Below are positions 1-7,229 of a DNA stretch of 13,137 bases, one piece after another. The position numbers and the translations under genes are program-made. Source of the DNA: JBCCEV01 sp039030125 (GTDB lineage Bacteria > Pseudomonadota > Gammaproteobacteria > Ga0077536); NCBI GenBank assembly GCA_039030125.1, contig JBCCEV010000121.1:1-13137 (forward strand), given 5' to 3'. The number at the start of each line of letters is the position of its first letter. The stretch's first letter is position 1. The notes under the pieces are model-generated. The model saw only the letters and a list, made by a program, of their open reading frames with translations, searched no databases and was not told the origin of the DNA.

Positions 1-36
1 CACGAACACCTAGGGCGAGCAAGGAGATCGCGCGTC

Positions 37-564
37 ATGATTTCTTTATCTAAAGTTTTGGCGGCCAAGATCTGCATTACGCTACTCGCTTGGGCCATGC
101 CGCTATTGCTGTTTCCATCGCGATTGCTTATCGGCCTCGGGTTCCCTGCACCACAACCTGAAATATTTCTGCGGCTGCTAGGCGTTGCTTATCTGGCGTT
201 GGTACTGGGCTATGTGCTGGGTTATCAAAAGCTCAAGACGCGGCAATACCCGCTGGAAACGATCTGGGTTGGTATCGTTAGCAACGGCGGCGCCACTATT
301 CTGCTTCTCCTATTTGCGTTCGACAGCGCATGGACGGGTTGGGGATGGTTCGCGCAGGCTTACATGTGGTTTTCATTAGTTAGCGTGGATCTCATCACGG
401 CGGGTCTGGTGCTGCAGGGAGCGTTTCAGCGTCGCCATCGAGATACGACTCTAGAAACAGCCGAGTCGCTCGGCGCTCGGTTCGATGCAAGGAACAGCGC
501 AATCTTCGGTCTGAGGCGCCTAGGAAGTGAGTTCGCGCAACTTCGAATCAACGCTGCATTCTAG
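37..564 (+). CDS. Four-helix integral membrane protein, unknown function
   Basis: I do not recognise this 175-residue protein. It has four strongly hydrophobic stretches at about residues 8-26, 43-63, 76-95 and 105-128. They are joined by short loops, one of which is basic (KLKTR near 65-69). A charged, apparently soluble tail follows from about 131 (QRRHRD) to the end. This predicts a small inner-membrane protein with four helices and a cytoplasmic C terminus. No catalytic motif is visible. The ATG start is well supported: AAGGAG at 21-26 lies ten bases upstream. The stop is followed by 282 bases before the next gene, so it is probably not in the same operon as the TcuA-like gene. It may end an operon that begins left of the window. 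The coding call is strong; any function is open. Confidence 0.75.
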   Translation: MISLSKVLAAKICITLLAWAMPLLLFPSRLLIGLGFPAPQPEIFLRLLGVAYLALVLGYVLGYQKLKTRQYPLETIWVGIVSNGGATILLLLFAFDSAWTGWGWFAQAYMWFSLVSVDLITAGLVLQGAFQRRHRDTTLETAESLGARFDARNSAIFGLRRLGSEFAQLRINAAF

Positions 565-586
565 GGGTATTACAATCGGGTCAATT

Positions 587-629
587 CTCGGATAAATCGC
601 CGAGGCGCAAGTGTCGAACGATACTCGGC
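587..629 (+). other. Overlapping alternative hairpins in the intergenic leader
   Basis: CTCGG at 587-591 can pair with CCGAG at 600-604. The same downstream arm, extended to GCCGAG (599-604), can instead pair with CTCGGC at 624-629. The two stems share bases and so exclude each other. The region lies just after the membrane-protein stop and about 220 bases before the TcuA-like start. The stems are short (5 and 6 bp), so a chance origin is quite possible. Confidence 0.2.
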
Positions 630-648
630 CCTAGGCTGCGCAAAAACC

Positions 649-664
649 AACTGTATAACTGTAT
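649..664 (+). repeat. Tandem direct repeat of AACTGTAT
   Basis: Two exact copies of the octamer AACTGTAT sit head to tail at 649-656 and 657-664, in the intergenic region upstream of the catabolic operon. The junction also creates TATAAC (654-659), a passable -10 element, but I see no convincing -35 box at the right distance. Tandem half-sites on one helical face often mark regulator binding. That reading is inference. Confidence 0.35.
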
Positions 665-756
665 GAATGAGGCTGCCAGCGATAGCATTGTCGATTAAAT
701 GAGACATTGGGGCCTTGGCAGACGTTGCGCGGGCTCGTTGACCGGTCGCCGCGCAG

Positions 757-779
757 ATGGGCTTTCAAGCCCATGTTTT
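757..779 (+). terminator. Hairpin with short T-tract, terminator- or attenuator-like
   Basis: ATGGGCT at 757-763 pairs perfectly with AGCCCAT at 768-774 around a TTCA loop, followed by GTTTTG. The T-tract is short, so intrinsic termination would be weak. It lies about 72 bases upstream of the TcuA-like start. It could therefore end upstream transcription or sit in the operon's leader. Confidence 0.35.
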
Positions 780-846
780 GCAGACTAGAGAAACGCGTTC
801 AACGTCACCGAGCCCTTCACCCGCCGCGATTTAAGAGAACAAGCTA

Positions 847-2343
847 GTGAACACAGTACCAGAGTTAGACGTTATCGTTATTGGAGCTGGGAACGCAGCG
901 GCCTGCACCGCGCTCGCCGCAGCGGAGGCCGGCGCCCGAGTCGCGGTGCTTGAAACAGCACCGGAGCCGCTACGCGGCGGGAATTCGTCCTTTACAGCCG
1001 GTGCCATGCGTTTCGCCTACAACAGCGTCGATGACATCCGCGCTCTGGTGCCGGATCTCACCAAAGAGGAAATCGAGAACACGGATTTCGGAACCTACAG
1101 TGAGGCTCAATTCCTCGACGACCTCGCCCGCGTTACCGAATATCAGTGCGACCCCGACTTAGCGGAGCTGTTGGTGAACCGCAGTTTCAAGACCCTTCAG
1201 TGGATGCGTGGCAAAGGTGTCCGTTTCCAACCGATTTGGGGACGCCAGGCTTTTCAAGTTGATGGCAAATTCAAATTTTGGGGCGGCCTCACCCTTGAAG
1301 CATGGGGTGGCGGACCCGGGCTCGTCGATGCGCTGTTCGAGGCGATGCAAAAAGCGGAGGTTGATATCCATTACGAGGCAGAGGCCTACCAACTTGAACG
1401 CGATGACACCGGGGTCGTTGCGGTGCGCGCTCGCCTCAAGGGCGTCGATACGCGCTTACCGACTCGGGCAGTCGTCATGGCCTGCGGCGGGTTTCAGGCA
1501 AATCCCGAATGGCGCACACGCTATCTCGGCAAACATTGGGATGTCGCCAAGGTGCGCGGCACGGCGTTCAACACGGGTGCCGGACATAAGATGGCGATTG
1601 AGATCGGCGCGGCGACGCGTGGCAATTGGTCCGGTTGCCATGCGGTGGGCTGGGAGCGGAACGCCCCCGAATTCGGCGATCTCGCCGTTGGAGACGGCTT
1701 CCAAAAGCACTCCTATCCATTCGGTATCATGGTGAACGCGAATGGCCAGCGTTTTGTTGATGAAGGCGCAGATTTCCGAAATTACACCTACGCGAAATAT
1801 GGGGGAGTGATCCTGTCCCAACCTGGGCAATTTGCATGGCAAGTATTTGATCAAAAAGTAACGCACTTGCTGCGCGATGAATACCGGATCCGTCAGGTAA
1901 CAAAGGTGACCGCGGACACGCTTGAGGAACTCGCCGAGCGTTTAGACGACGTCGATACCAATGGCGCTTTAGCCACCTTCAAGGAATGGAATGGCGCCGT
2001 TGATGAAAGCAAGGAATTTAATCCCACCATCAAGGATGGCCGTTCAACAATCGGGCTTGCCATCCCGAAATCTAATTGGGCGAATACGCTTGATGAGCCA
2101 CCCTATGAGGCCTACGCGGTCACCTGTGGGATCACCTTCACGTTCGGGGGGTTGAGGATCAACACAGAGGCACAGGTAGTGGGCAACAATCAACAGCCCA
2201 TTCCAGGACTGTACGCCGCTGGAGAAATCGTTGGCGGGATCTTCTACTTCAATTATCCGGGTGGATCGGGGCTAACGAACGGTGCGGTCTTTGGGCAGAT
2301 CGCGGGCAACGGGGCGGCACAATTCGCGTTGACTAAAAAGTGA
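847..2343 (+). CDS. TcuA-like FAD-dependent dehydrogenase (FAD_binding_2 family)
   Basis: This is a 498-residue flavoprotein of the fumarate reductase/succinate dehydrogenase flavoprotein superfamily. It most resembles TcuA, which oxidises tricarballylate to cis-aconitate. The Rossmann dinucleotide motif GAGNAA is at 13-18, followed by GGNSS at 44-48, which is typical for FAD contacts. NGQRFVDEGAD lies at 299-309 and RNYTYAKYG at 311-319. The C-terminal FAD-binding signature runs from PIPGLYAAGEIVGG (451-464) through YPGGSGLTNG (470-479). Length matches TcuA-type enzymes. There is no signal peptide, so it is probably cytosolic. The start is GTG with AAGAGA upstream (832-837). It is the first gene of a compact set with an MBL hydrolase and an ALDH. 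TcuB, which reoxidises the flavin in Salmonella, and the transporter TcuC are not here. The true substrate may be another carboxylate or a ring compound. Family call strong, substrate unknown. Confidence 0.9.
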   Translation: MNTVPELDVIVIGAGNAAACTALAAAEAGARVAVLETAPEPLRGGNSSFTAGAMRFAYNSVDDIRALVPDLTKEEIENTDFGTYSEAQFLDDLARVTEYQCDPDLAELLVNRSFKTLQWMRGKGVRFQPIWGRQAFQVDGKFKFWGGLTLEAWGGGPGLVDALFEAMQKAEVDIHYEAEAYQLERDDTGVVAVRARLKGVDTRLPTRAVVMACGGFQANPEWRTRYLGKHWDVAKVRGTAFNTGAGHKMAIEIGAATRGNWSGCHAVGWERNAPEFGDLAVGDGFQKHSYPFGIMVNANGQRFVDEGADFRNYTYAKYGGVILSQPGQFAWQVFDQKVTHLLRDEYRIRQVTKVTADTLEELAERLDDVDTNGALATFKEWNGAVDESKEFNPTIKDGRSTIGLAIPKSNWANTLDEPPYEAYAVTCGITFTFGGLRINTEAQVVGNNQQPIPGLYAAGEIVGGIFYFNYPGGSGLTNGAVFGQIAGNGAAQFALTKK

Positions 2344-2349
2344 TCTGAA

Positions 2350-3165
2350 TTGCTCGTGAACAACCTACCCACCTATGAGATTTATGCGCTGCGCTATGCA
2401 GTGATGGAAAATCGCCAAGCGCGCGAGAACTTTATCGCCCACGACATCCATGACGGCCTCATGCCCCTGGATTATTTTGTGTGGGCGATCATCGGCGCCG
2501 ATCGAACAATCGTGGTTGATACCGGCTTTGGCGAACGTGAGGCCGCCGCGCGGGGCCGGGATTTATTGCGCACGCCGCGTGCAGCGCTGGCGACGATCGG
2601 CATCGATAGCCATGACATTAAAGATGTGATCATTACGCATCTGCACTATGACCATGCCGGCACCACCGAAGATTTCCCCAACGCACATTTTCATTTGCAA
2701 GACTTAGAAATGCAGTTCGCCACCGGCCGTCATATGCGCCACGGCATTATGCGCTATGCCTTTGCCGTGGAGGATGTGGTCAATTTTGTTCGCCATGTCT
2801 ACGACCAGCGGGTAGAGTTTCATGACGGCGACGCGGAGATCGCCCCAGGGATCTCGGTGCACTATGTGGGCGGACACACGATGGGATTGCAGTGTGTCCG
2901 GGTACACACCGGACGCGGTTGGGTCGTGTTGGCCTCTGACGCGAGTCATTACTACGACAACATGTTAAAAGCTTCGCCGTTTCCAATTGTCTTTGATGTC
3001 TCTCAAATGCTTGAGGGTTACGACGTTTTGCGCAAGTGGGCCGACTCAGACGATCACATCGTGCCGGGTCACGACCCGCTGGTGCTCAAGTACTATCCCG
3101 CCGCCACACCAGAACTCGCGGGCGAAGTTGCCCGTCTCGATCTAACACCCAAAACCGATGGCTGA
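2350..3165 (+). CDS. Metallo-beta-lactamase-fold hydrolase, AHL-lactonase-like
   Basis: This 271-residue protein carries the full dinuclear zinc set of the metallo-beta-lactamase fold. HLHYDH at 97-102 gives His97, His99, Asp101 and His102. The remaining ligands are His176 in GGHT, the bridging Asp197 in ASDASHYYDN, and His241 in VPGHDP. Arrangement and length resemble the N-acyl-homoserine lactonase group of MBL proteins, whose members hydrolyse lactone or ester bonds. Its place between a flavin dehydrogenase and an aldehyde dehydrogenase argues for opening a lactone or ester intermediate of a catabolic pathway, not for quorum quenching; that is inference. It starts 6 bases after the previous stop at a TTG. 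A GTG at 2356 is an alternative start that would shorten it by two residues. Its end overlaps the ALDH start by 8 bases, so expression is likely coupled. Confidence 0.87.
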   Translation: MLVNNLPTYEIYALRYAVMENRQARENFIAHDIHDGLMPLDYFVWAIIGADRTIVVDTGFGEREAAARGRDLLRTPRAALATIGIDSHDIKDVIITHLHYDHAGTTEDFPNAHFHLQDLEMQFATGRHMRHGIMRYAFAVEDVVNFVRHVYDQRVEFHDGDAEIAPGISVHYVGGHTMGLQCVRVHTGRGWVVLASDASHYYDNMLKASPFPIVFDVSQMLEGYDVLRKWADSDDHIVPGHDPLVLKYYPAATPELAGEVARLDLTPKTDG

Positions 3166-4621
3166 ACCGTGCTTCATCAACGGCATCTGGCGCGAAGGCT
3201 ATGGTGCTCAGCGTGAGTCGGTAAACCCAGCTGACGGCAGCGTTAACGCACTCGTGAGTCAGGCCAACACCGCGGATGTCGATGAAGCGGTCCGGGTAGC
3301 GGCCGACGCGCGCCATGCCGAGTGGCGCTACCGCGCACCACACGAGCGTGCCTTCGTATTACATCGGTTCGCGAACGCGCTCAGTGATGCGACGGACCGG
3401 CTTGCGGACTTACAGATGCGGGAAAACGGTAAGACGTTAAGCGAATGCAAAGCGCAGGTCGCAGCCTCCATTAGTATTGTTCGTTACTACGCCGGGTTGA
3501 CCGAAACGCTCGAAAGCGCGGTGCATCCATCTCGTGGTGCGTTTGTCTCTTTTGACCAATACGAGCCGCATGGCGCAGTTGCGGTGATCACACCGTGGAA
3601 CTCCCCCATGACCATGACCGCCCAGAAGATCGCGCCGGCCCTGGGCGCTGGCAACCAAGTGATCTTGAAACCTTCGGAACTCACGCCCCTAGTGCAGTTC
3701 GAAATGGTTCGATTAGCACACAGCGCGGGGGTGCCGGCGGAATGCTTACAGGTACTGGCTGGGGATGCTGAAGTCGGCCGCGCGCTTGTTGCGCACGCAG
3801 ACATCAACATGATTTCTTTTACCGGCGGTACGCGCACTGGTGTTGCCATCGCGCAAAGTGCGGCTGACCGACTTATTCCGATCGTGCTGGAGCTTGGCGG
3901 GAAATCAGCAAACTTGGTCTTTGCGGACGCGGATTTCGAGGCCGCGATTGCTGGCGTGTTGTTCGCCATTTTTAGCTCCGGCGGCCAGTCTTGTATCGCG
4001 GGCTCCCGATTACTTGTTGAAGATGCAATCGCAGAGCACTTTCTAGACGTGTTACAGGAGCGGACTCAAACCTTGGAGATTGGCCCACCCGATGTTGCGA
4101 CGACGAAAATAGGCCCCATGGCTTCATTTGAACATTGCGCGGCCGTCGAATCGAAAGTCAATGCAGGACTGAACAACGGAGGCGTGTTGGTGTGTGGTGG
4201 GCAACGGCCACAAGGGGTGGCGTATTCAAACGGCGCCTACTATGAACCCACGATCATTACCGATCTCAATCCCGGACACGCGTCATGTCAGGAAGAATTG
4301 TTCGCACCCGTGCTCACGGTCCAGACGTTCTCGGATCAGGAACAAGCGCTTGCGCTCGCTAATGGCACCGAATTTGGGTTAGCGGCAGGTGTATGGACCA
4401 GCAACATGCGGCGGGCGCTCAAAATCGGCGAGCGTCTTGAGGCGGGCACCATTTGGATTAACACCTACAAGCAACTCAGCATCGCCGCGCCCTTTGGCGG
4501 CTATAAATCGAGTGGGGTCGGGCGTGAAAAAGGGCCAACCGGATTACGCGCTTATCAACAAACGAAAAGCTACTTCCTGGGCTTGCACGACGATCCGCTG
4601 CCGTGGGCAAAGCCAAGCTAG
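3158..4621 (+). CDS. NAD(P)-dependent aldehyde dehydrogenase
   Basis: This is a complete 487-residue ALDH-superfamily enzyme that oxidises an aldehyde to a carboxylate with NAD(P)+. Landmarks in order are TPWNSP (145-150) with the oxyanion-hole Asn148, and Lys171 in KPSE for cofactor binding. The Rossmann segment SFTGGTRTG is at 220-228. The general base Glu245 is in ELGGKS, the nucleophile Cys279 in GGQSC, Glu380 in EELFAPVL, and FGGYKSSGVGRE is at 446-457. All catalytic residues are intact. The ATG lies inside the end of the MBL gene (ATGGCTGA, 8-base overlap), which indicates translational coupling within the operon. Many subfamilies (betaine-aldehyde, aminobutyraldehyde, hydroxymuconic-semialdehyde type) share these motifs. 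I cannot assign a substrate, but a semialdehyde produced by the upstream enzymes is the natural candidate. Confidence 0.93.
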   Translation: MAEPCFINGIWREGYGAQRESVNPADGSVNALVSQANTADVDEAVRVAADARHAEWRYRAPHERAFVLHRFANALSDATDRLADLQMRENGKTLSECKAQVAASISIVRYYAGLTETLESAVHPSRGAFVSFDQYEPHGAVAVITPWNSPMTMTAQKIAPALGAGNQVILKPSELTPLVQFEMVRLAHSAGVPAECLQVLAGDAEVGRALVAHADINMISFTGGTRTGVAIAQSAADRLIPIVLELGGKSANLVFADADFEAAIAGVLFAIFSSGGQSCIAGSRLLVEDAIAEHFLDVLQERTQTLEIGPPDVATTKIGPMASFEHCAAVESKVNAGLNNGGVLVCGGQRPQGVAYSNGAYYEPTIITDLNPGHASCQEELFAPVLTVQTFSDQEQALALANGTEFGLAAGVWTSNMRRALKIGERLEAGTIWINTYKQLSIAAPFGGYKSSGVGREKGPTGLRAYQQTKSYFLGLHDDPLPWAKPS

Positions 4622-4757
4622 GAAAGGCGAGGTCTTCCGACACCCCGTAGTACCGCGTGTCCAATGAATGTTGGCCATTACAGCAGCGATGCGCGTTTTT
4701 TTACGATTTTGGCGATCCGCATAAGGGCCGGGTAACAACGCTTAAAGGGAGAGAGAA

Positions 4758-5636
4758 ATGTCCACCGAGAACATTGGGTTTATTGGCGTTGGCGTGATGG
4801 GCGAGCCGATGTGCCGCAACATCGCAGAGCAATCAGGCTCTGCGATCACCGCATTTGATTTAAGCGACGAGCCGCTATCGCGCCTCGCCAAGTCCGGCGT
4901 CGTGAAAGCGGCTTCTATCAAGGAAGTTGTAAACGCCAGTTCTATTATTTTCCTGTCGCTTCCCGGCGGCCCAGAGCTGGAACGCGTATGTCGGGGTGAT
5001 GGTGGCTTGCTAACTCACGTGAGCCCAGGGCAAACCGTGGTCGATACCTCCACAGCGCCGGTGGGTCTGACCCGCGAGCTGGCGGCGCAATTTGCGGAGC
5101 TCGGTGTTGACTATGCCGACTCACCCATTGCGCGCACACGCCAAGCGGCTGAAGCGGGCACTTTGAGCATCATGGTCGGTGGGACGGGTGCTGTTTTCAC
5201 CCGAATCGAACCCTTCTTGCAATGCTGTGCGTCGGATATCACCCACTGTGGCGATGTGGGCTGTGGGCAAGTTTCTAAACTCATGAACAACATGGTGCTG
5301 TTCCAGAATGTGGTCGCGATTGCCGAGGCGCTCAACGTCGCCAGACGCGCTGGGCTCGCAGACGAAGTGCTATTCGACGTTTTAAGCAAAGGATCGGCAA
5401 ACAGCTTCGCGCTGCACAATCACGGTCAAAAAGCCATGTGGCCAGACAAATTCCCAGATCGCGCCTTCCCGACAACTTATGCGCAAAAAGACCTCTCCTA
5501 CGCGCTGCAGTTGGCGGAGGATTGCGGGTTAGACTTAAGTGGCGCTAAAAATTCCGGCGATCTGCTGGAGCGCTCGCGTGAAGCGGGTTTCGGCGAGCTC
5601 TATTTCCCGGCGCTGGCGCGCGTGATTGCAAAATAG
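4758..5636 (+). CDS. Beta-hydroxyacid dehydrogenase family NAD(P)-dependent oxidoreductase
   Basis: This 292-residue enzyme belongs to the 3-hydroxyisobutyrate dehydrogenase / tartronate semialdehyde reductase family, which interconverts beta-hydroxyacids and semialdehydes. The N-terminal Rossmann motif GFIGVGVMGEPM spans 7-18. The catalytic lysine is Lys174 in GCGQVSKLMNNM, with Asn178 beside it. The C-terminal cofactor/substrate segment AQKDL is at 242-246. An oddity is the substrate-binding loop. It reads DSPIARTRQAAEAGTL (121-136), whereas classical members have DAPVSGG, whose Ser-Gly-Gly contacts the substrate carboxylate. The substrate is therefore probably not plain 3-hydroxyisobutyrate or tartronate semialdehyde. 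The ATG has a strong ribosome binding site (GGGAGAGA just upstream). The gap to the ALDH is 136 bases, so it may share the transcript or have its own promoter. Confidence 0.9.
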   Translation: MSTENIGFIGVGVMGEPMCRNIAEQSGSAITAFDLSDEPLSRLAKSGVVKAASIKEVVNASSIIFLSLPGGPELERVCRGDGGLLTHVSPGQTVVDTSTAPVGLTRELAAQFAELGVDYADSPIARTRQAAEAGTLSIMVGGTGAVFTRIEPFLQCCASDITHCGDVGCGQVSKLMNNMVLFQNVVAIAEALNVARRAGLADEVLFDVLSKGSANSFALHNHGQKAMWPDKFPDRAFPTTYAQKDLSYALQLAEDCGLDLSGAKNSGDLLERSREAGFGELYFPALARVIAK

Positions 5637-5650
5637 GTGGCTGAAGCCAC
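5637..5650 (+). other. Small hairpin immediately after the dehydrogenase stop
   Basis: GTGGC at 5637-5641 pairs perfectly with GCCAC at 5646-5650 around a TGAA loop, directly after the TAG stop. There is no T-tract, so it is not a standard intrinsic terminator. It might protect the mRNA end. It could equally be chance. Confidence 0.2.
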
Positions 5651-6023
5651 TGATGGCTGCCGCGGTTGCCCCGATACCATCAAAAGGAGAGCCCGGTATT
5701 CTCACCGCCGGCTGATCCTGCTCTCGAAGCGGCCGCTGACATTGCTATGAAAGGGCCAGGCACCATCCGGACAAATGCTGCGCCTTGCGTCGGTGACAAA
5801 CAGTTCTCCTAAACCGGCTTGGGGTTCGCAAAACCATTGACCCGGGCTGGATGACGCCGTTCTCGTCAATCAGCGGGGGGACATCGATACGTGATGCGTG
5901 CCGGCACGTGTGTCTTGCGCGAATACGAGATACCGGCGTTGCAATTGAAGGCGGCGATGATAACCGCGGGTGGTTCAGCTTGGATGGAGATCGCGGAGAA
6001 TTAAAGTGGGACTAAGCGAACGT
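5637..6023. other. 387-base stretch without a supportable gene
   Basis: No convincing gene lies here. On the plus strand, an open frame from ATG 5851 to the stop at 6013-6015 would encode 54 residues ending GWFSLDGDRGELKWD. It has no ribosome binding site and no family I recognise. A GGAGAG ribosome-binding-like motif near 5685-5690 leads only to a frame that closes within a few codons. The stretch separates the plus-strand catabolic block from a convergent minus-strand pair, and it may contain decayed coding sequence. Confidence 0.5.
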
Positions 6024-6509
6024 TTAAGGCATCAGCAGCCGCAGCGCACCACGTCCGCTTGCGATGGCCGGCCATTTATCGATGTCTAAAAGGACTTCAG
6101 TTAGCGTACAAGGTTTATAAATCAACCTGGCGCCCGCTTTTTCCGTCACCAACAGGCTCGCCGCCTCGGCAATCCCGGGGGCATGCGCAACCAACAGGAG
6201 CTGGGCAACGCTCTGGTCTTGTTTTGCCGCTTGCCTCATCAGCTCTTCGGCGGTCGCGGTATAGAGATGCTTGTATGAATCGATCGGTGTATTCCAACCA
6301 GCCGCATTAGCAACCAGTTCAGTTGTTTGCACCGCGCGCACGGCCGCGGAGCATTCAATTTTATCCGGCGCGTATCCGCGCGTTTTAAGAAACGCGCCTA
6401 AGTTTCGTGCTTGGCTCTCACCAAATTCAGTCAGCGGCCGCTCCGATTCCGCGACCTCGGGAGTTAGATCGACGGCTTCAGCGTGGCGGAGCAACAACAG
6501 TGATTTCAT
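6024..6509 (-). CDS. sixA: SixA-type phosphohistidine phosphatase
   Basis: This 161-residue protein belongs to the histidine phosphatase superfamily and has the compact size typical of SixA. The signature LLRHAEA at 6-12 carries Arg8 and the nucleophilic His9. ERPLTEFGESQA (23-34) matches the usual DRPLTxxG segment. SAAVRAVQT (54-62) supplies the second arginine, Arg58. VAHAPG (107-112) gives the second catalytic histidine, His109; most relatives have GHNPG here, so the neighbouring positions vary. SixA dephosphorylates phosphohistidine in phosphorelay or PTS proteins such as NPr and ArcB in E. coli. A pyrophosphohydrolase-like role cannot be excluded. It lies 15 bases after the CoA-transferase stop on the same strand and is probably cotranscribed. 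I see no strong ribosome binding site. A functional link with its neighbour is not evident. Confidence 0.85.
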   Translation of the reverse strand: MKSLLLLRHAEAVDLTPEVAESERPLTEFGESQARNLGAFLKTRGYAPDKIECSAAVRAVQTTELVANAAGWNTPIDSYKHLYTATAEELMRQAAKQDQSVAQLLLVAHAPGIAEAASLLVTEKAGARLIYKPCTLTEVLLDIDKWPAIASGRGALRLLMP

Positions 6510-6524
6510 CTGAGTATTCTAGAG

Positions 6525-7229
6525 TTACTGGGATTTAACTGTAGCTGCTCGCGGATCGGCTAGCGGCTCGGGTGGCCGCAAAACTCGACAACCATCAGAG
6601 AATTCAAGCGGCGCTGCGGTGATCGACCGAAGTTCGCCTTGAGTCAATCCGTGCAAGATATCCGTGACCAGTAACCCATTGTCGGTAACATCAATGACGG
6701 CGACATCGGCATAAATCCGATCGACGCACGCCAAACCCGATGCGGGCAGCGTACAACGTTCCATAAGCTTCGGTTGGCCTTGCTTGTCGAGCAAGCTCGA
6801 TAGCATTACCCACACCTGATTAACGCCCGCGACCAGATCCATCGCGCCACCGACAGCGGGGGGTTTGGGCCCGGGAATGAGCCAATTCGCAATATCGCCG
6901 CACGACGAGACTTGGTACGCACCCATGATCGCGATGTCGATGTGCCCGCCGCGGATCATGGCGTAAGAATCAACGTGATCGAAGTACGCACCACCTGGAG
7001 ACATCGTCACCGGTGCCTTAGCGACATCGATGATGTCCATATCGATACGACCATGATCTGGTGCAGGACCCATACCGAGTATGCCGTTGTCCGAATGGAT
7101 GACGATTTCACGGTCTTCGGCGATCCAGTCGACCACCAACATTGGCATCCCGATCCCGAGATTGACATAACTACCGCCGGGAATATCTTGTGCCACGCGG
7201 CGTGCGATATCGGCTGGCTTCAGATTCAT
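6525..7229 (-). CDS. CoA-transferase subunit B (3-oxoacid type) with Asp at the catalytic Glu site
   Basis: This 234-residue protein is a class I CoA-transferase beta subunit of the ScoB/AtoA/PcaJ kind, full length for the family. VNLGIGMPMLV is at 22-32. SPGGAYFDHVDSYAMIRGGHIDIAI (77-101) is split by conserved Gly and Asp positions. ANWLIPG lies at 114-120, GGAMDLVAG at 127-135, and CTLPASG followed by VDRI at 159-172. The active-site motif, normally SENG with a Glu that forms the CoA thioester, reads SDNGILGMGP here, placing Asp47 at the catalytic position (codon GAC, plus-strand 7089-7091). Subunit A normally sits next door, but neither neighbour is one. Possible explanations are a distant alpha subunit, a changed activity such as acyl-CoA hydrolysis, or a relict. 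The gene reads divergently from the DUF1330-like gene and leads into sixA. Confidence 0.88.
   Translation of the reverse strand: MNLKPADIARRVAQDIPGGSYVNLGIGMPMLVVDWIAEDREIVIHSDNGILGMGPAPDHGRIDMDIIDVAKAPVTMSPGGAYFDHVDSYAMIRGGHIDIAIMGAYQVSSCGDIANWLIPGPKPPAVGGAMDLVAGVNQVWVMLSSLLDKQGQPKLMERCTLPASGLACVDRIYADVAVIDVTDNGLLVTDILHGLTQGELRSITAAPLEFSDGCRVLRPPEPLADPRAATVKSQ

Noticed and set aside
847..2343. Reading the locus as a true tricarballylate (tcu) operon
   Set aside because: TcuB, TcuC and an adjacent TcuR are absent. Only the flavoprotein family matches, so the substrate should not be transferred.
4691..4704. Possible terminator between the ALDH and beta-hydroxyacid dehydrogenase genes (T7 run at 4696-4702)
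   Set aside because: The sequence before the T-run forms only a 3-bp stem (GCG/CGC), too weak to call an intrinsic terminator.
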